DNA of 42,222 bases from positions 1 through 42,222 of the forward strand of contig JAFQCI010000040.1 in the NCBI GenBank assembly GCA_017416505.1, written 5' to 3'. Positions 32,581-39,575 of the stretch are shown piece after piece (within the stretch, counting starts at the first letter, position 1; each line of letters begins with the position of its first letter). The DNA is from Lachnospiraceae bacterium (GTDB taxonomy: Bacteria; Bacillota_A; Clostridia; Lachnospirales; Lachnospiraceae). The position numbers and the translations under genes were made by a program. Below the pieces are notes generated by a model, which did no database searches, had not been told where the DNA came from, and saw nothing but the letters and a program-made list of their open reading frames with translations.

Positions 32581-32700
32581 GTTAAAAACTGTTTAAATTA
32601 TGCTGCCGGAGAAGTTTTAGTTTTTATCGAAGAGGCAGAAAATAAGAGGGAAAAAGAAAATGAAATAGCAGAACCAAGATTCAAAAGGGGCTTATTTTGA
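32581..32700 (+). pseudogene. C-terminal fragment of an interrupted gene
   Basis: Directly outside the IS right end a frame runs 39 codons to TGA 32698-32700, reading VKNCLNYAAGEVLVFIEEAE and ending in EPRFKRGLF. The composition is protein-like, but no start or ribosome site belongs to it outside the element. It is not the C-terminus of an OmpR-type regulator, so the two genes cut at the left and right ends differ. Family unknown. Confidence 0.45.
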
Positions 32701-32710
32701 GGAGATTCGG

Positions 32711-33253
32711 CTATAATAATTTTGCAAATCGAAGGTGGTCACGCAGTGTACCATCGATTTCTACCCCTTCCCGTTCGATTCCTTCCTCAAAAAATTCAAG
32801 GCTTTTCAATAAAGCAATGGAAGCTTTGTTATCAGGAAGAACCCTGCACTCAATACGGTGAAGACCATATTCAGATTTCATTTTATTAAGGCAAAAGGAA
32901 ATAGCTTCTTTTGCGATTCCAAGCCTCCGGTATCGTTTGTCTATTTTATAGCCTAAAGTTGCACTGTAAAAAGGAGCTTTTCTGATGTTGGAAAAACAAA
33001 GAGTTCCGATGATTTCTTCCGGTTGTTCTTTGAGATAAATATGGTATCTTAAATGTTTTCGGTTTGAGATTTCTGTTTCCTCCATGCTTAAAGTAAGCCG
33101 GTGATAAGCAAGGGTATAGAAATTTATGGGTCTGGTAGGTTCCACTTTTTCAAAATCCCTTTTGTTTGCTAAATAAAAAGACAATACCTGTTCTGCAGAA
33201 TCTTTTGACTCGATATTAAGAATAAGACGTTGTGTTTGTTCTTGTTTTTTCAT
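32711..33253 (-). CDS. GNAT-family N-acetyltransferase (RimJ/RimL-like)
   Basis: A 180-residue acetyltransferase. The core blocks are the beta-strand IIGTLCFSNIRK, the acetyl-CoA loop YRRLGIAKEAISFCL (motif A, R-x-x-G-I/x-A type), and the late ASIALLKSLEFFEEG typical of the RimJ/RimL group, which acetylate protein N-termini or small amines using acetyl-CoA. Substrate unknown. ATG 33253 is preferred, with CGAGG about 10 bases upstream; the open frame to 33295 runs through the TATAAT region between the divergent genes. It is transcribed away from tadA, and a long palindrome (copy D) lies between the two starts. Confidence 0.85.
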   Translation of the reverse strand: MKKQEQTQRLILNIESKDSAEQVLSFYLANKRDFEKVEPTRPINFYTLAYHRLTLSMEETEISNRKHLRYHIYLKEQPEEIIGTLCFSNIRKAPFYSATLGYKIDKRYRRLGIAKEAISFCLNKMKSEYGLHRIECRVLPDNKASIALLKSLEFFEEGIEREGVEIDGTLRDHLRFAKLL

Positions 33254-33288
33254 AAAATGATAGCCTCGGATATAATGGTTATAATGTT

Positions 33289-33358
33289 GGGTCAAAATTT
33301 GCGGGTCCCAAAGTCATATTTTTTTATGCGAGCATGAAAAAATATGACCTTTTGACCC
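33289..33358. repeat. TTGGGGTCAAAA-type palindrome, copy D (nested form)
   Basis: GGGTCAAAA (33289-33297) pairs with TTTTGACCC (33350-33358). An inner stem GTCATATTTTTT (33313-33324) pairs with AAAAAATATGAC (33337-33348) around ATGCGAGCATG. It fills the space between the divergent starts of the acetyltransferase and tadA, next to TATAAT-like boxes on both sides. Confidence 0.85.
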
Positions 33359-33412
33359 TGGTATCATGGTATGATAAAAACGAAAAAAATGCAAGTAGGA
33401 ATGGAGAACGGA

Positions 33413-33895
33413 ATGACACAAGATGAAAGATTTATGAAAGAGGCTATAAAGCAGGCGAAAAAAGCCGCTAAAATCGGTGATGTTCCCATCGGCTGTGTGA
33501 TAGTACAGGACGGAAATATCATAGCCAGAGGATACAATCAAAGAAATAAAAGGAAAACGACTCTAGGGCATGGAGAGATTTTAGCCATAAAAAAAGCAGG
33601 AAACATCGTAGGGGATTGGAGGTTGGAAGACTGCACCATGTATATTACTTTAGAACCCTGTCCCATGTGTGCCGGAGCCATTGTGCAGGCAAGAATAAAG
33701 AAAGTAGTGATTGGAACCATGAATCCGAAAGCCGGATGCGCAGGTTCCGTAATTAATTTATTGCAGATGGAAGGGTTTAATCACAAAGTTGAGATAGAAC
33801 GTGGAGTGTTAGAGGATGAGTGTAAAAAACTCATGCAGGACTTTTTTAAAAGTTTAAGAGAGAAGAAAAAGAAGGAAAAGGAAGAACAGAATTGA
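33413..33895 (+). CDS. tadA: tRNA-specific adenosine deaminase
   Basis: A 160-residue zinc enzyme converting A34 to inosine in the anticodon of tRNA-Arg, essential in most bacteria. The zinc site is His53-x-Glu55 plus Cys83 and Cys86 (EPCPMC), with MKEAIKQAKKAAKIGDVPIG at the N-terminus. The catalytic motif reads HGE where HAE is usual; both catalytic residues are kept. A lysine/glutamate-rich tail follows. ATG 33413 has GGAG 6 bases upstream and matches the family's usual N-terminus, unlike the frame start at 33371. The SRP RNA gene follows about 110 bases downstream, the classic Firmicutes arrangement, though dnaX is not next. Confidence 0.93.
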   Translation: MTQDERFMKEAIKQAKKAAKIGDVPIGCVIVQDGNIIARGYNQRNKRKTTLGHGEILAIKKAGNIVGDWRLEDCTMYITLEPCPMCAGAIVQARIKKVVIGTMNPKAGCAGSVINLLQMEGFNHKVEIERGVLEDECKKLMQDFFKSLREKKKKEKEEQN

Positions 33896-33944
33896 GAGAA
33901 GAAAATCATGTCTAATTCTGGTAGTTAGAAATGAACTTTTTTTG

Positions 33945-33973
33945 TTGACATAAAATAAAAAGTTAGTTATACT
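33945..33973 (+). promoter_or_regulatory. Consensus promoter of the SRP RNA
   Basis: TTGACA (33945-33950), a 17-base spacer and TATACT (33968-33973), the best sigma-A promoter in the window. Transcription would start near 33980, about 25 bases before the mature SRP RNA. Confidence 0.88.
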
Positions 33974-34004
33974 AGTAAAAGACTTTAAAATTGTCATAAG
34001 AATT

Positions 34005-34266
34005 CCATGCAGCTGGGGAGTTAGCGGTGCCCTGTACCTGCAATCCGCTACAGCAGGGGTGATGGTGTGTTTCGGAATATTCTTTGTAGCGCTGCCCTTT
34101 ATAAGTGGCGTTGACGTTTGGGTCTTGCGCAATGGGACTTTATGAACCGTGTCAGGTTGGGAACAAAGCAGCACTAAGTAAATCATCCCATGTGCCGTAA
34201 GGCAGCCTGGACTGAGTTAACTGTAAAGGTAACGGTTATGGAGGTATTACAACGCACACCGCATGG
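34005..34266 (+). ncRNA. ffs: Signal recognition particle RNA, large (Bacillus) type
   Basis: About 262 nt. The conserved domain IV is seen at about 34150-34180: GTCAGGTTGGGAACAAAGCA followed by GCACTAAG, matching the Ffh-binding loop (GTCAGGT..GGAA..AGCAGC). The 5' half with GCTGGGGAGTTAGCGGTGCC and the CAGCAGGGGTGATGG region fits the Alu domain of large SRP RNAs. The ends close as CCATGC (34005-34010) with GCATGG (34261-34266). It sits behind tadA with its own strong promoter. The stretch after it to 34412 holds only a GTTACTGTT palindrome. Confidence 0.92.
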
Positions 34267-34313
34267 ATTAAATATAAATAAAATGGTAACTGAAATATAA
34301 AGCAGATATAACA

Positions 34314-34337
34314 TTACTGTTCACGTATGAACAGTAA
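34314..34337. repeat. GTTACTGTT palindrome, copy 4
   Basis: TTACTGTTCA CGTA TGAACAGTAA, a near-perfect palindrome 75 bases before the HD hydrolase gene. Together with copy 5 it flanks that gene. Confidence 0.8.
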
Positions 34338-34412
34338 CGATATAATAGTTTTATCCCTAACATTATGATTTTAAGATAAGTAACATGGTAAGTAACGAAT
34401 GAGGATACATGA

Positions 34413-35012
34413 ATGGAAATAAATTACATGACAGTAATTCAATATGTAAAAGAAATGACAGGCGAAAATGGCAGACCAACGTTATTTCCATTTCGTAGCC
34501 GTTATGAACACACCATGCGCGTATATCGCTGGGCGATAAAGTTACAGGCTTTAGAGGGTGGAGATTTGGAAATCATTACCCTTGCAGCGCTTCTGCATGA
34601 TATTGGTTGGGATGATGAACGTCCACATGGAGAAGTTGGTGCAGAGATGGCAATAGAATATCTGTTAAGCATTGGTTATGATGATGAAGCGAAATTAGGC
34701 CGAATCGGTGAAATTATTCGTATACATACAGATAAAGATACGACAGATTCTTTGTCTTTAGAGTGCAGAATCGTAATGGATGCAGATTTGTTGGATGAAG
34801 TAGGTGCCATCAGTATTCTATGGGATTCCATGGCGACAGCCATAGGAGATGAAGCATCCTATAAGAAAGCTTACCAGCGAATTAAGAATTTTTACCGCAT
34901 TAATAAACCAAAGATTCGAAGATGTAAGACAGAAGCCGGAAGGAAAGAATATGAGAAGCGTATGGAAACCATAGAAGCCTTCCTGGAAGAATTAGAAAAA
35001 GAGCTATATTAG
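34413..35012 (+). CDS. HD-domain phosphohydrolase
   Basis: A 199-residue metal-dependent phosphohydrolase of the HD superfamily. The metal ligands are seen as RYEHTMRVYRWA (first His), LLHDIGWDD (the HD pair), EIIRIHTDK and DADLLDE (last Asp). These proteins hydrolyse nucleotides or other phosphoesters; the substrate is not predictable. GAGGA lies 7 bases before ATG 34413. The gene stands alone and is bracketed by GTTACTGTT palindromes at 34314 and 35014. Confidence 0.88.
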   Translation: MEINYMTVIQYVKEMTGENGRPTLFPFRSRYEHTMRVYRWAIKLQALEGGDLEIITLAALLHDIGWDDERPHGEVGAEMAIEYLLSIGYDDEAKLGRIGEIIRIHTDKDTTDSLSLECRIVMDADLLDEVGAISILWDSMATAIGDEASYKKAYQRIKNFYRINKPKIRRCKTEAGRKEYEKRMETIEAFLEELEKELY

Positions 35013-35013
35013 G

Positions 35014-35035
35014 TACTGTTTATGCAGGAACAGTA
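35014..35035. repeat. GTTACTGTT palindrome, copy 5
   Basis: TACTGTT TATGCAGG AACAGTA, starting 2 bases after the HD hydrolase stop codon. Confidence 0.75.
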
Positions 35036-35100
35036 AACATAGTTTATAAGATATATAAAAAGCATCTAGATATGTGAAAATTTAAGAAAGTATTTTTAGG

Positions 35101-35131
35101 AAGAGAATCGAAAAAAGGTTCTCTTTTTTCT
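35101..35131 (+). terminator. Rho-independent terminator after the HD hydrolase
   Basis: AAGAGAATC GAAAAAAG GTTCTCTT followed by a T-rich run (TTTTCTTTATTTT). The stem is short but the T tract is good. Confidence 0.8.
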
Positions 35132-35177
35132 TTATTTTCCCTTGCTTTTTTCAGTTTTCTTTATTATCATGATAGCA

Positions 35178-35232
35178 GGGTCAAAAGTTCATACTTTTCG
35201 TGTTCGCATTAAAAAGTATGACTTTGGAACTC
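35178..35232. repeat. TTGGGGTCAAAA-type palindrome, copy E (nested form)
   Basis: GGGTCAAAAGTTCATACTTTT (read as GGGTCAAAAG, TTCATACTTTT, 35178-35198) pairs imperfectly with AAAAAGTATGACTTTGG (35211-35227). It is 20 bases before the TSCPD gene start, behind an ATTATCATGATA stretch. Confidence 0.75.
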
Positions 35233-35253
35233 ATAAAACAGGAGGATAATGAA

Positions 35254-35493
35254 ATGATATATAAGACAAAGGGCGTTTGCTCAAGTAACATAGAATTTGA
35301 AATCGAAGATGGCTTCGTAAAGAAAGTAGTGTTTGTTGGTGGATGTAATGGAAATACACAGGGAATTTCTGCTTTAGTTGAAGGAATGAAGGTAGAAGAC
35401 GTGATTCAAAAACTAGAAGGAATTCGTTGTGGAATGAGAAGTACTTCCTGCCCGGACCAGTTGGCGAAAGCTTTAAAAGAAAGTATTTCATAA
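35254..35493 (+). CDS. TSCPD-domain protein (TIGR03905 type)
   Basis: A 79-residue small protein with the family motif STSCPDQLAKAL near its C-terminus and FVGGCNGNTQGISALVEGM in the middle. The TSCPD domain occurs at the C-terminus of some ribonucleotide reductases and as stand-alone proteins of this size; function of the latter is unknown. AGGAGG lies 8 bases before ATG 35254. The radical SAM gene starts immediately after its stop codon, so the two form an operon. Confidence 0.88.
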   Translation: MIYKTKGVCSSNIEFEIEDGFVKKVVFVGGCNGNTQGISALVEGMKVEDVIQKLEGIRCGMRSTSCPDQLAKALKESIS

Positions 35494-36489
35494 ATGAAAA
35501 CCATGGATAAAAAGATTTTCAAACGAATTTATGTGGAAATTACGAATTGCTGTAACCTGGCATGTAGTTTTTGCCCACAGGATACTCGTAAGAAAATGAC
35601 CATGACTTTGGGACAATTTTCTCACATTATCAAGGAAATTGTCCCTTTTACTGACTATGTTTACCTGCATATCAAAGGAGAGCCACTCCTTCATTCGAAT
35701 TTGCAGGAAATACTGGCATTGGGCCATGAAAAAGGAATTCAGGCGAACCTTACTACCAATGGTACTTTGTTTGGGAAGAATCCGTATTTTAAGACACCTA
35801 TACCAGGGTTAAGACAGGTAAATATTTCCCTTCACAGCTTTGGTGCCAATGAAAAAGAACGAACGGGAATGGATTTTGATGAATATTTAAACCAATGTTT
35901 CCAGCAGGCAGAATATTTTTCAGAACATACGAATACCATTACAGCGTTTCGGTTATGGAATCTTCCACCGGATACAGAACTTTTAGAAAAACATAATAAA
36001 GAAAGACAACATCAAAATGCAACTTTTTCAGAAGAAAATGAGAAGAAAGGACTAGGTTCAGATATAGTCCTTTCAAAGGAAAATGCAAAGATATTAAAAC
36101 AGATGAAAGAATATTTTCATTTATCTGAACTTCCCTTGCCACAAGGAGGAAGAGGGGTAAAAATAAAAGAAAATGTTTATTTGAATTTTGATAAGGAATT
36201 TGTCTGGCCGGATTTAAGGCTTCCTGTGATAAGTGCGGAAGGGTATTGTCATGGAGGAATGGATCAGTTGGGAATTCTGGTGGATGGAAGAGTGGTACCT
36301 TGTTGTCTGGACCAAAATGGAGTCATTGAATTAGGAAATATATTTGAAACTCCTTTAAAGGAAATTATAGAAGGAGAACGCCTGAAACATCTTCAGGAAG
36401 GATTTCGGCAACGGAAGTTAAAAGAAGAATTATGTAAAAAATGTGGTTATGCCACAAGGTTTCAGGCAGTAAAATCTCCCACAACATAA
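35494..36489 (+). CDS. Radical SAM/SPASM-domain protein
   Basis: A 331-residue iron-sulfur enzyme. Cys20, Cys24 and Cys27 form the CxxxCxxC motif (CNLACSFC) that binds the radical [4Fe-4S] cluster, followed by HIKGEPLLH (the GE motif). The C-terminus has SPASM-type cysteines in CHGG, PCCLDQNG and LCKKCGY for auxiliary clusters. SPASM enzymes often modify peptides or proteins; no precursor peptide gene is seen here apart from the small TSCPD protein with zero spacing in front. Substrate unknown. An in-frame ATG at 35503 is an alternative start; neither has a strong ribosome site, in line with translational coupling. Confidence 0.88.
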   Translation: MKTMDKKIFKRIYVEITNCCNLACSFCPQDTRKKMTMTLGQFSHIIKEIVPFTDYVYLHIKGEPLLHSNLQEILALGHEKGIQANLTTNGTLFGKNPYFKTPIPGLRQVNISLHSFGANEKERTGMDFDEYLNQCFQQAEYFSEHTNTITAFRLWNLPPDTELLEKHNKERQHQNATFSEENEKKGLGSDIVLSKENAKILKQMKEYFHLSELPLPQGGRGVKIKENVYLNFDKEFVWPDLRLPVISAEGYCHGGMDQLGILVDGRVVPCCLDQNGVIELGNIFETPLKEIIEGERLKHLQEGFRQRKLKEELCKKCGYATRFQAVKSPTT

Positions 36490-36490
36490 A

Positions 36491-36588
36491 ATAATGATAG
36501 AAAGGAAAAATGCGATTGGTTCATTCTTTCAATGAATGATTTGGACAGTTTCGCAAGATGACTTGCGAATTGCATGGGTATAAATATG
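36491..36588 (+). promoter_or_regulatory. Start-codon element, copy 3 (hairpin form), at murG
   Basis: AATGATAGAAAGGAAAAATG at 36492-36511 is followed by two hairpins (TTCATT/AATGAA at about 36520-36536, and TTCGCAAG/CTTGCGAA at 36550-36569) and then TTGCATGGGTATAAATATG. Flanks match copies 1 and 2. The purine-rich site is more than 60 bases from ATG 36574 unless the hairpins fold. Confidence 0.75.
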
Positions 36589-37650
36589 AAACGAATTGTA
36601 TTAACCGGAGGAGGAACTGCAGGTCATGTTACACCAAATATGGCATTGGTTCCAGCTTTAAAAGAAGAGGATTTTGACATTCATTACATTGGTTCTTATG
36701 ATGGAATGGAGAAAAAGCTAATCGAAGAAATGAAAATCCCATACCATGGGATTTCTTCCGGAAAATTAAGACGTTATTTTGATGTCAAGAATTTTTCAGA
36801 CCCTTTCAAGGTAGTCAAAGGATATCGAGAAGCATTACAGCTTATGAAGACACTAAAACCGGACGTAGTTTTTTCAAAAGGCGGATTTGTCACAGTACCG
36901 GTGGTACTTGCAGCAAAGGCAAAAAAGATTCCTGTAGTCATTCATGAGTCCGACATGACTCCAGGACTTGCGAATAAAATTGCCATCCCATGTGCAAAAA
37001 AAGTCTGCTGTAACTTCCCGGAGGCTGCAAAGCACATCGGAGAAGATAAGGCTTTGGTAACAGGAACTCCGATTCGAAGAGAACTTTTCTTAGGAAATTC
37101 AAAGAAAGGTCTTGAAATCTGCGGATTTAAAGAAAACAAACCGGTAATTATGATTGTGGGAGGCAGCAGCGGTTCAAAGGTAATCAATGAGGTGATTCGT
37201 GAAAATCTTAATTTCCTTTTAAAAGACTTTCAGGTAATTCATCTTTGCGGAAAAGGAAATCTGGATGAAAGCAAAAAGGACTTAGAAGGTTATATGCAGA
37301 TGGAATATGCGAAATCAGAACTTCCTCATTTACTGAAATTAAGTGATATCGTAATATCCAGGGCGGGAGCCAATGCAATCTGTGAGCTTTTGGCATTAAA
37401 TAAACCAAATATATTGATTCCTTTGTCGGCAAAGGCTTCCAGAGGAGATCAGATTTTGAACGCCGGCTCCTTCGAAAAACAAGGCTTTAGTTATGTGATT
37501 GAAGAGGAGAATTTCTCAAAAGAAACCTTGGAAAAGGCAGTTACCTATGTGTTCGAAAATAAAGGAACTTATGAAGAAACCATGAAAAAGAGTACAGAAG
37601 AAGACTCGATTGAAATCATTGTAGATTTATTAAAATCTTTGGCAAAGTAA
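36574..37650 (+). CDS. murG: UDP-GlcNAc:lipid I N-acetylglucosaminyltransferase
   Basis: A 358-residue membrane-associated GT28 enzyme adding GlcNAc to lipid I to form lipid II in peptidoglycan synthesis. GGGTAGH (12-18) begins the N-domain. [33 protein letters not shown] and [24 protein letters not shown] are classic MurG blocks. It lies outside any division and wall gene cluster, with mtnN 23 bases behind. The coding start is in the repeated start-codon element, giving [13 protein letters not shown] 36586 is probably the ancestral start, since MurG proteins usually begin right before the strand leading to GGGTAGH. Confidence 0.93.
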   Translation: MGINMKRIVLTGGGTAGHVTPNMALVPALKEEDFDIHYIGSYDGMEKKLIEEMKIPYHGISSGKLRRYFDVKNFSDPFKVVKGYREALQLMKTLKPDVVFSKGGFVTVPVVLAAKAKKIPVVIHESDMTPGLANKIAIPCAKKVCCNFPEAAKHIGEDKALVTGTPIRRELFLGNSKKGLEICGFKENKPVIMIVGGSSGSKVINEVIRENLNFLLKDFQVIHLCGKGNLDESKKDLEGYMQMEYAKSELPHLLKLSDIVISRAGANAICELLALNKPNILIPLSAKASRGDQILNAGSFEKQGFSYVIEEENFSKETLEKAVTYVFENKGTYEETMKKSTEEDSIEIIVDLLKSLAK

Positions 37651-37673
37651 AGAAAAACAGAAAGGATGAAAGT

Positions 37674-38372
37674 ATGTTAGGAATTATTGGAGCAATGGAA
37701 GAAGAGGTAGAATCTCTTTTAAAAGAAATGCAGGATTATAAAGAGAGAAAGAAAGCCGGAATGATTTTTTATGCCGGAACCTTGTGCGGAAAAGAAGTTA
37801 TCATCGTTAAAAGCGGAATCGGTAAGGTAAACATGGCAATGTGTACCCAGATTTTAATTGATGATTTTAAGGTAGATAAGGTAATTAATACAGGTGTGGC
37901 AGGTGGTCTGCATTCTGATATCGAAATCGGAGATATTGTAGTATCTATAGATGCCCTGCAACATGATGTGGATTGTTCCGTATTTGGGGACCCTATTGGA
38001 ACCATCCCAAGAATGGATTGTTCTGTATTCCCAGCAGATAAAGAAATGGTGCGTGTAGCAAAAGAAGCTTGTGAAAAAGTAAACCCTGAAATCAAATGTT
38101 TGTTGGGAAGAGTCGTAAGTGGTGACCAGTTTATTGAAAGTGCGGAAAAGAAGGCATTTTTGGTAGAGCAGTTTGCTCCATACTGTGCAGAAATGGAAGG
38201 AGCAGCCATGGCTCACGTTGCTTATCTGAATCAGGTTCCTTTTGTTATTATACGAGCAATTTCTGATAAGGCAGATAACAGTGCACAGATGAATTATGAA
38301 GAATTTAAAAATCAGGCAATCATCCATACCGTTCGCTTGGTAAAAGAATTTGTTGCCACTATGTCTTTGTAA
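37674..38372 (+). CDS. mtnN: 5'-methylthioadenosine/S-adenosylhomocysteine nucleosidase
   Basis: A 232-residue cytosolic enzyme that cleaves adenine from MTA and SAH, recycling methionine and relieving methyltransferase inhibition. It starts MLGIIGAMEEEVESLL, with INTGVAGGL, SGDQFI, the substrate-binding AEMEGAAMAHVA and the catalytic aspartate in AISDKAD. Length is normal. AAAGGATG is 7 bases upstream of ATG 37674. It is followed by a very strong terminator at 38398. Confidence 0.95.
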   Translation: MLGIIGAMEEEVESLLKEMQDYKERKKAGMIFYAGTLCGKEVIIVKSGIGKVNMAMCTQILIDDFKVDKVINTGVAGGLHSDIEIGDIVVSIDALQHDVDCSVFGDPIGTIPRMDCSVFPADKEMVRVAKEACEKVNPEIKCLLGRVVSGDQFIESAEKKAFLVEQFAPYCAEMEGAAMAHVAYLNQVPFVIIRAISDKADNSAQMNYEEFKNQAIIHTVRLVKEFVATMSL

Positions 38373-38397
38373 AATATGCTTGCATAAAGAAAGCGAA

Positions 38398-38438
38398 ACC
38401 CTCATATAAAGAAGAAAGACTTTATATGAGGGTTTTTT
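38398..38438 (+). terminator. Terminator of mtnN overlapping the next ribosome site
   Basis: A perfect 14-bp stem ACCCTCATATAAAG / CTTTATATGAGGGT, eight-base loop and seven T. The following gene starts with GTG at 38440, right after the T-run, and the only Shine-Dalgarno-like bases (GAGGG) lie in the 3' arm of this stem. Confidence 0.95.
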
Positions 38439-38439
38439 T

Positions 38440-39387
38440 GTGAAAAAAAAGAAACGAAAAAGTTTGATACTGGTGATAGGGGCTATGATTTTGTTTTTAT
38501 TTCCTTTACAGTTTACGGGTTGTTCCTGGAAGGAGGAAAAAGGAGGTAATATGGAAAACTCCCAACCGGAGGAAGGGGAAAACAGTACGAATCAGGACGG
38601 AACGAATACAGAAAACGGGGAAAATGGTAATGAGGCAGGAACGAACCAGCAAGGAACACCGCCACTGGACTGTTTGCCGGAAGGTGTTAGCTATGATGGA
38701 CTTTCCAATGAAAAAAAGGCATGGTGGTTTAAGCGAAATAAAGAACACCAGCCTTCCGGGGCAGATGAGTCCATTGATTTAAAAAAGTACGATGCGTATT
38801 ATTTAGGAGATACGGAAGAAAAGGTTATATACTTAACCTTTGATTGCGGTTATGAAAATGGATATACAGAAACCATGCTGGATATTTTGAAAAAGCACAA
38901 TGCAAAGGCTTGCTTTTTCGTGACCCAGACTTATATCAGGGATAATCCGGAACTTGTAAAACGTATGAAAGAAGAAGGACATCAGGTAGGAAACCATACG
39001 GTGACCCATAAAAGCCAGCCAACCTTAAGTGTAGAGGAAATTGAAAAGGAACTGGGAACTTGTTCTTCCTATATGAAAGAAATGACTGGATATGATATGG
39101 ACCCGTTTTTCCGTCCGCCAATGGGAGAATATAGTGAAAGAACATTGAAGATTACACAGGATATGGGGTATCGGACTGTGTTTTGGAGTATTGCCTATCT
39201 GGATTATGATGTAAATAACCAGCCTGGAAGCAATTATGTGGAAGAACATTTTCGGACTTATTTTCATAATGGAGCAATTCCTTTGATTCACAATGTTTCT
39301 TCGGCGAATTGCGAAGCCCTGGATGGAGTATTGACCTTGTTGGAAAAAGAGGGATATCGGTTCTGCACTCTATATGAATTAAAATAA
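38440..39387 (+). CDS. pdaA: Polysaccharide deacetylase, PdaA-like lipoprotein
   Basis: A 315-residue exported carbohydrate esterase 4. The signal peptide KKKKRKSLILVIGAMILFLF ends at the lipobox FTGC (Cys28), then an Asn/Gly/Glu-rich linker (about 30-75). The NodB domain has LTFDCGYENGYT, the metal histidines in HTVTHKS, FRPPMGEYS and a late IPLIHNVS. This pattern matches PdaA, which de-N-acetylates muramic acid for the delta-lactam of spore cortex. The GTG start is forced, since later methionines would remove the basic part of the signal peptide. No promoter or free ribosome site is visible: the GAGGG is inside the preceding terminator stem. Confidence 0.87.
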   Translation: MKKKKRKSLILVIGAMILFLFPLQFTGCSWKEEKGGNMENSQPEEGENSTNQDGTNTENGENGNEAGTNQQGTPPLDCLPEGVSYDGLSNEKKAWWFKRNKEHQPSGADESIDLKKYDAYYLGDTEEKVIYLTFDCGYENGYTETMLDILKKHNAKACFFVTQTYIRDNPELVKRMKEEGHQVGNHTVTHKSQPTLSVEEIEKELGTCSSYMKEMTGYDMDPFFRPPMGEYSERTLKITQDMGYRTVFWSIAYLDYDVNNQPGSNYVEEHFRTYFHNGAIPLIHNVSSANCEALDGVLTLLEKEGYRFCTLYELK

Positions 39388-39518
39388 AGAACGTAATTTA
39401 CATAACATAATTAGCGGAATGCATAGAAAAAGAAGTATTTTTGGGAGGAAAAGAAAGAAATACTTGCTATTTTAAAGTCTTTGTAATAGAATTATCAAGA
39501 CGATAAAGCACTTTATAA

Positions 39519-39532
39519 ATGCCTGCTATACT
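39519..39532 (+). promoter_or_regulatory. Extended -10 promoter of the acidic lipoprotein
   Basis: TGC directly before TATACT (39527-39532), an extended -10 element, with no clear -35. It lies 44 bases ahead of ATG 39576 and has the same layout as the lipoprotein promoter at 3943. Confidence 0.5.
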
Positions 39533-39575
39533 GGAGTGTATATGCAGGAAGGGTAAGAATTTTAGGAGGAAAAGA

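Noticed and set aside
32571..32640. Remaining part of the truncated response regulator after the IS (MLPE-like residues)
   Set aside because: Only four residues match and stop codons lie on both sides in that frame; chance is the simpler reading.
32538..32700. Complete small gene starting with ATG inside the IS right end and ending at 32700
   Set aside because: The first 14 codons coincide with the right-end hairpin, which explains that sequence; only the part outside the element (32581-32700) is kept, as a fragment.
37854..38405. 183-codon minus-strand open frame across mtnN
   Set aside because: It is antisense to a complete, well-recognised enzyme gene and the translation looks like no protein.
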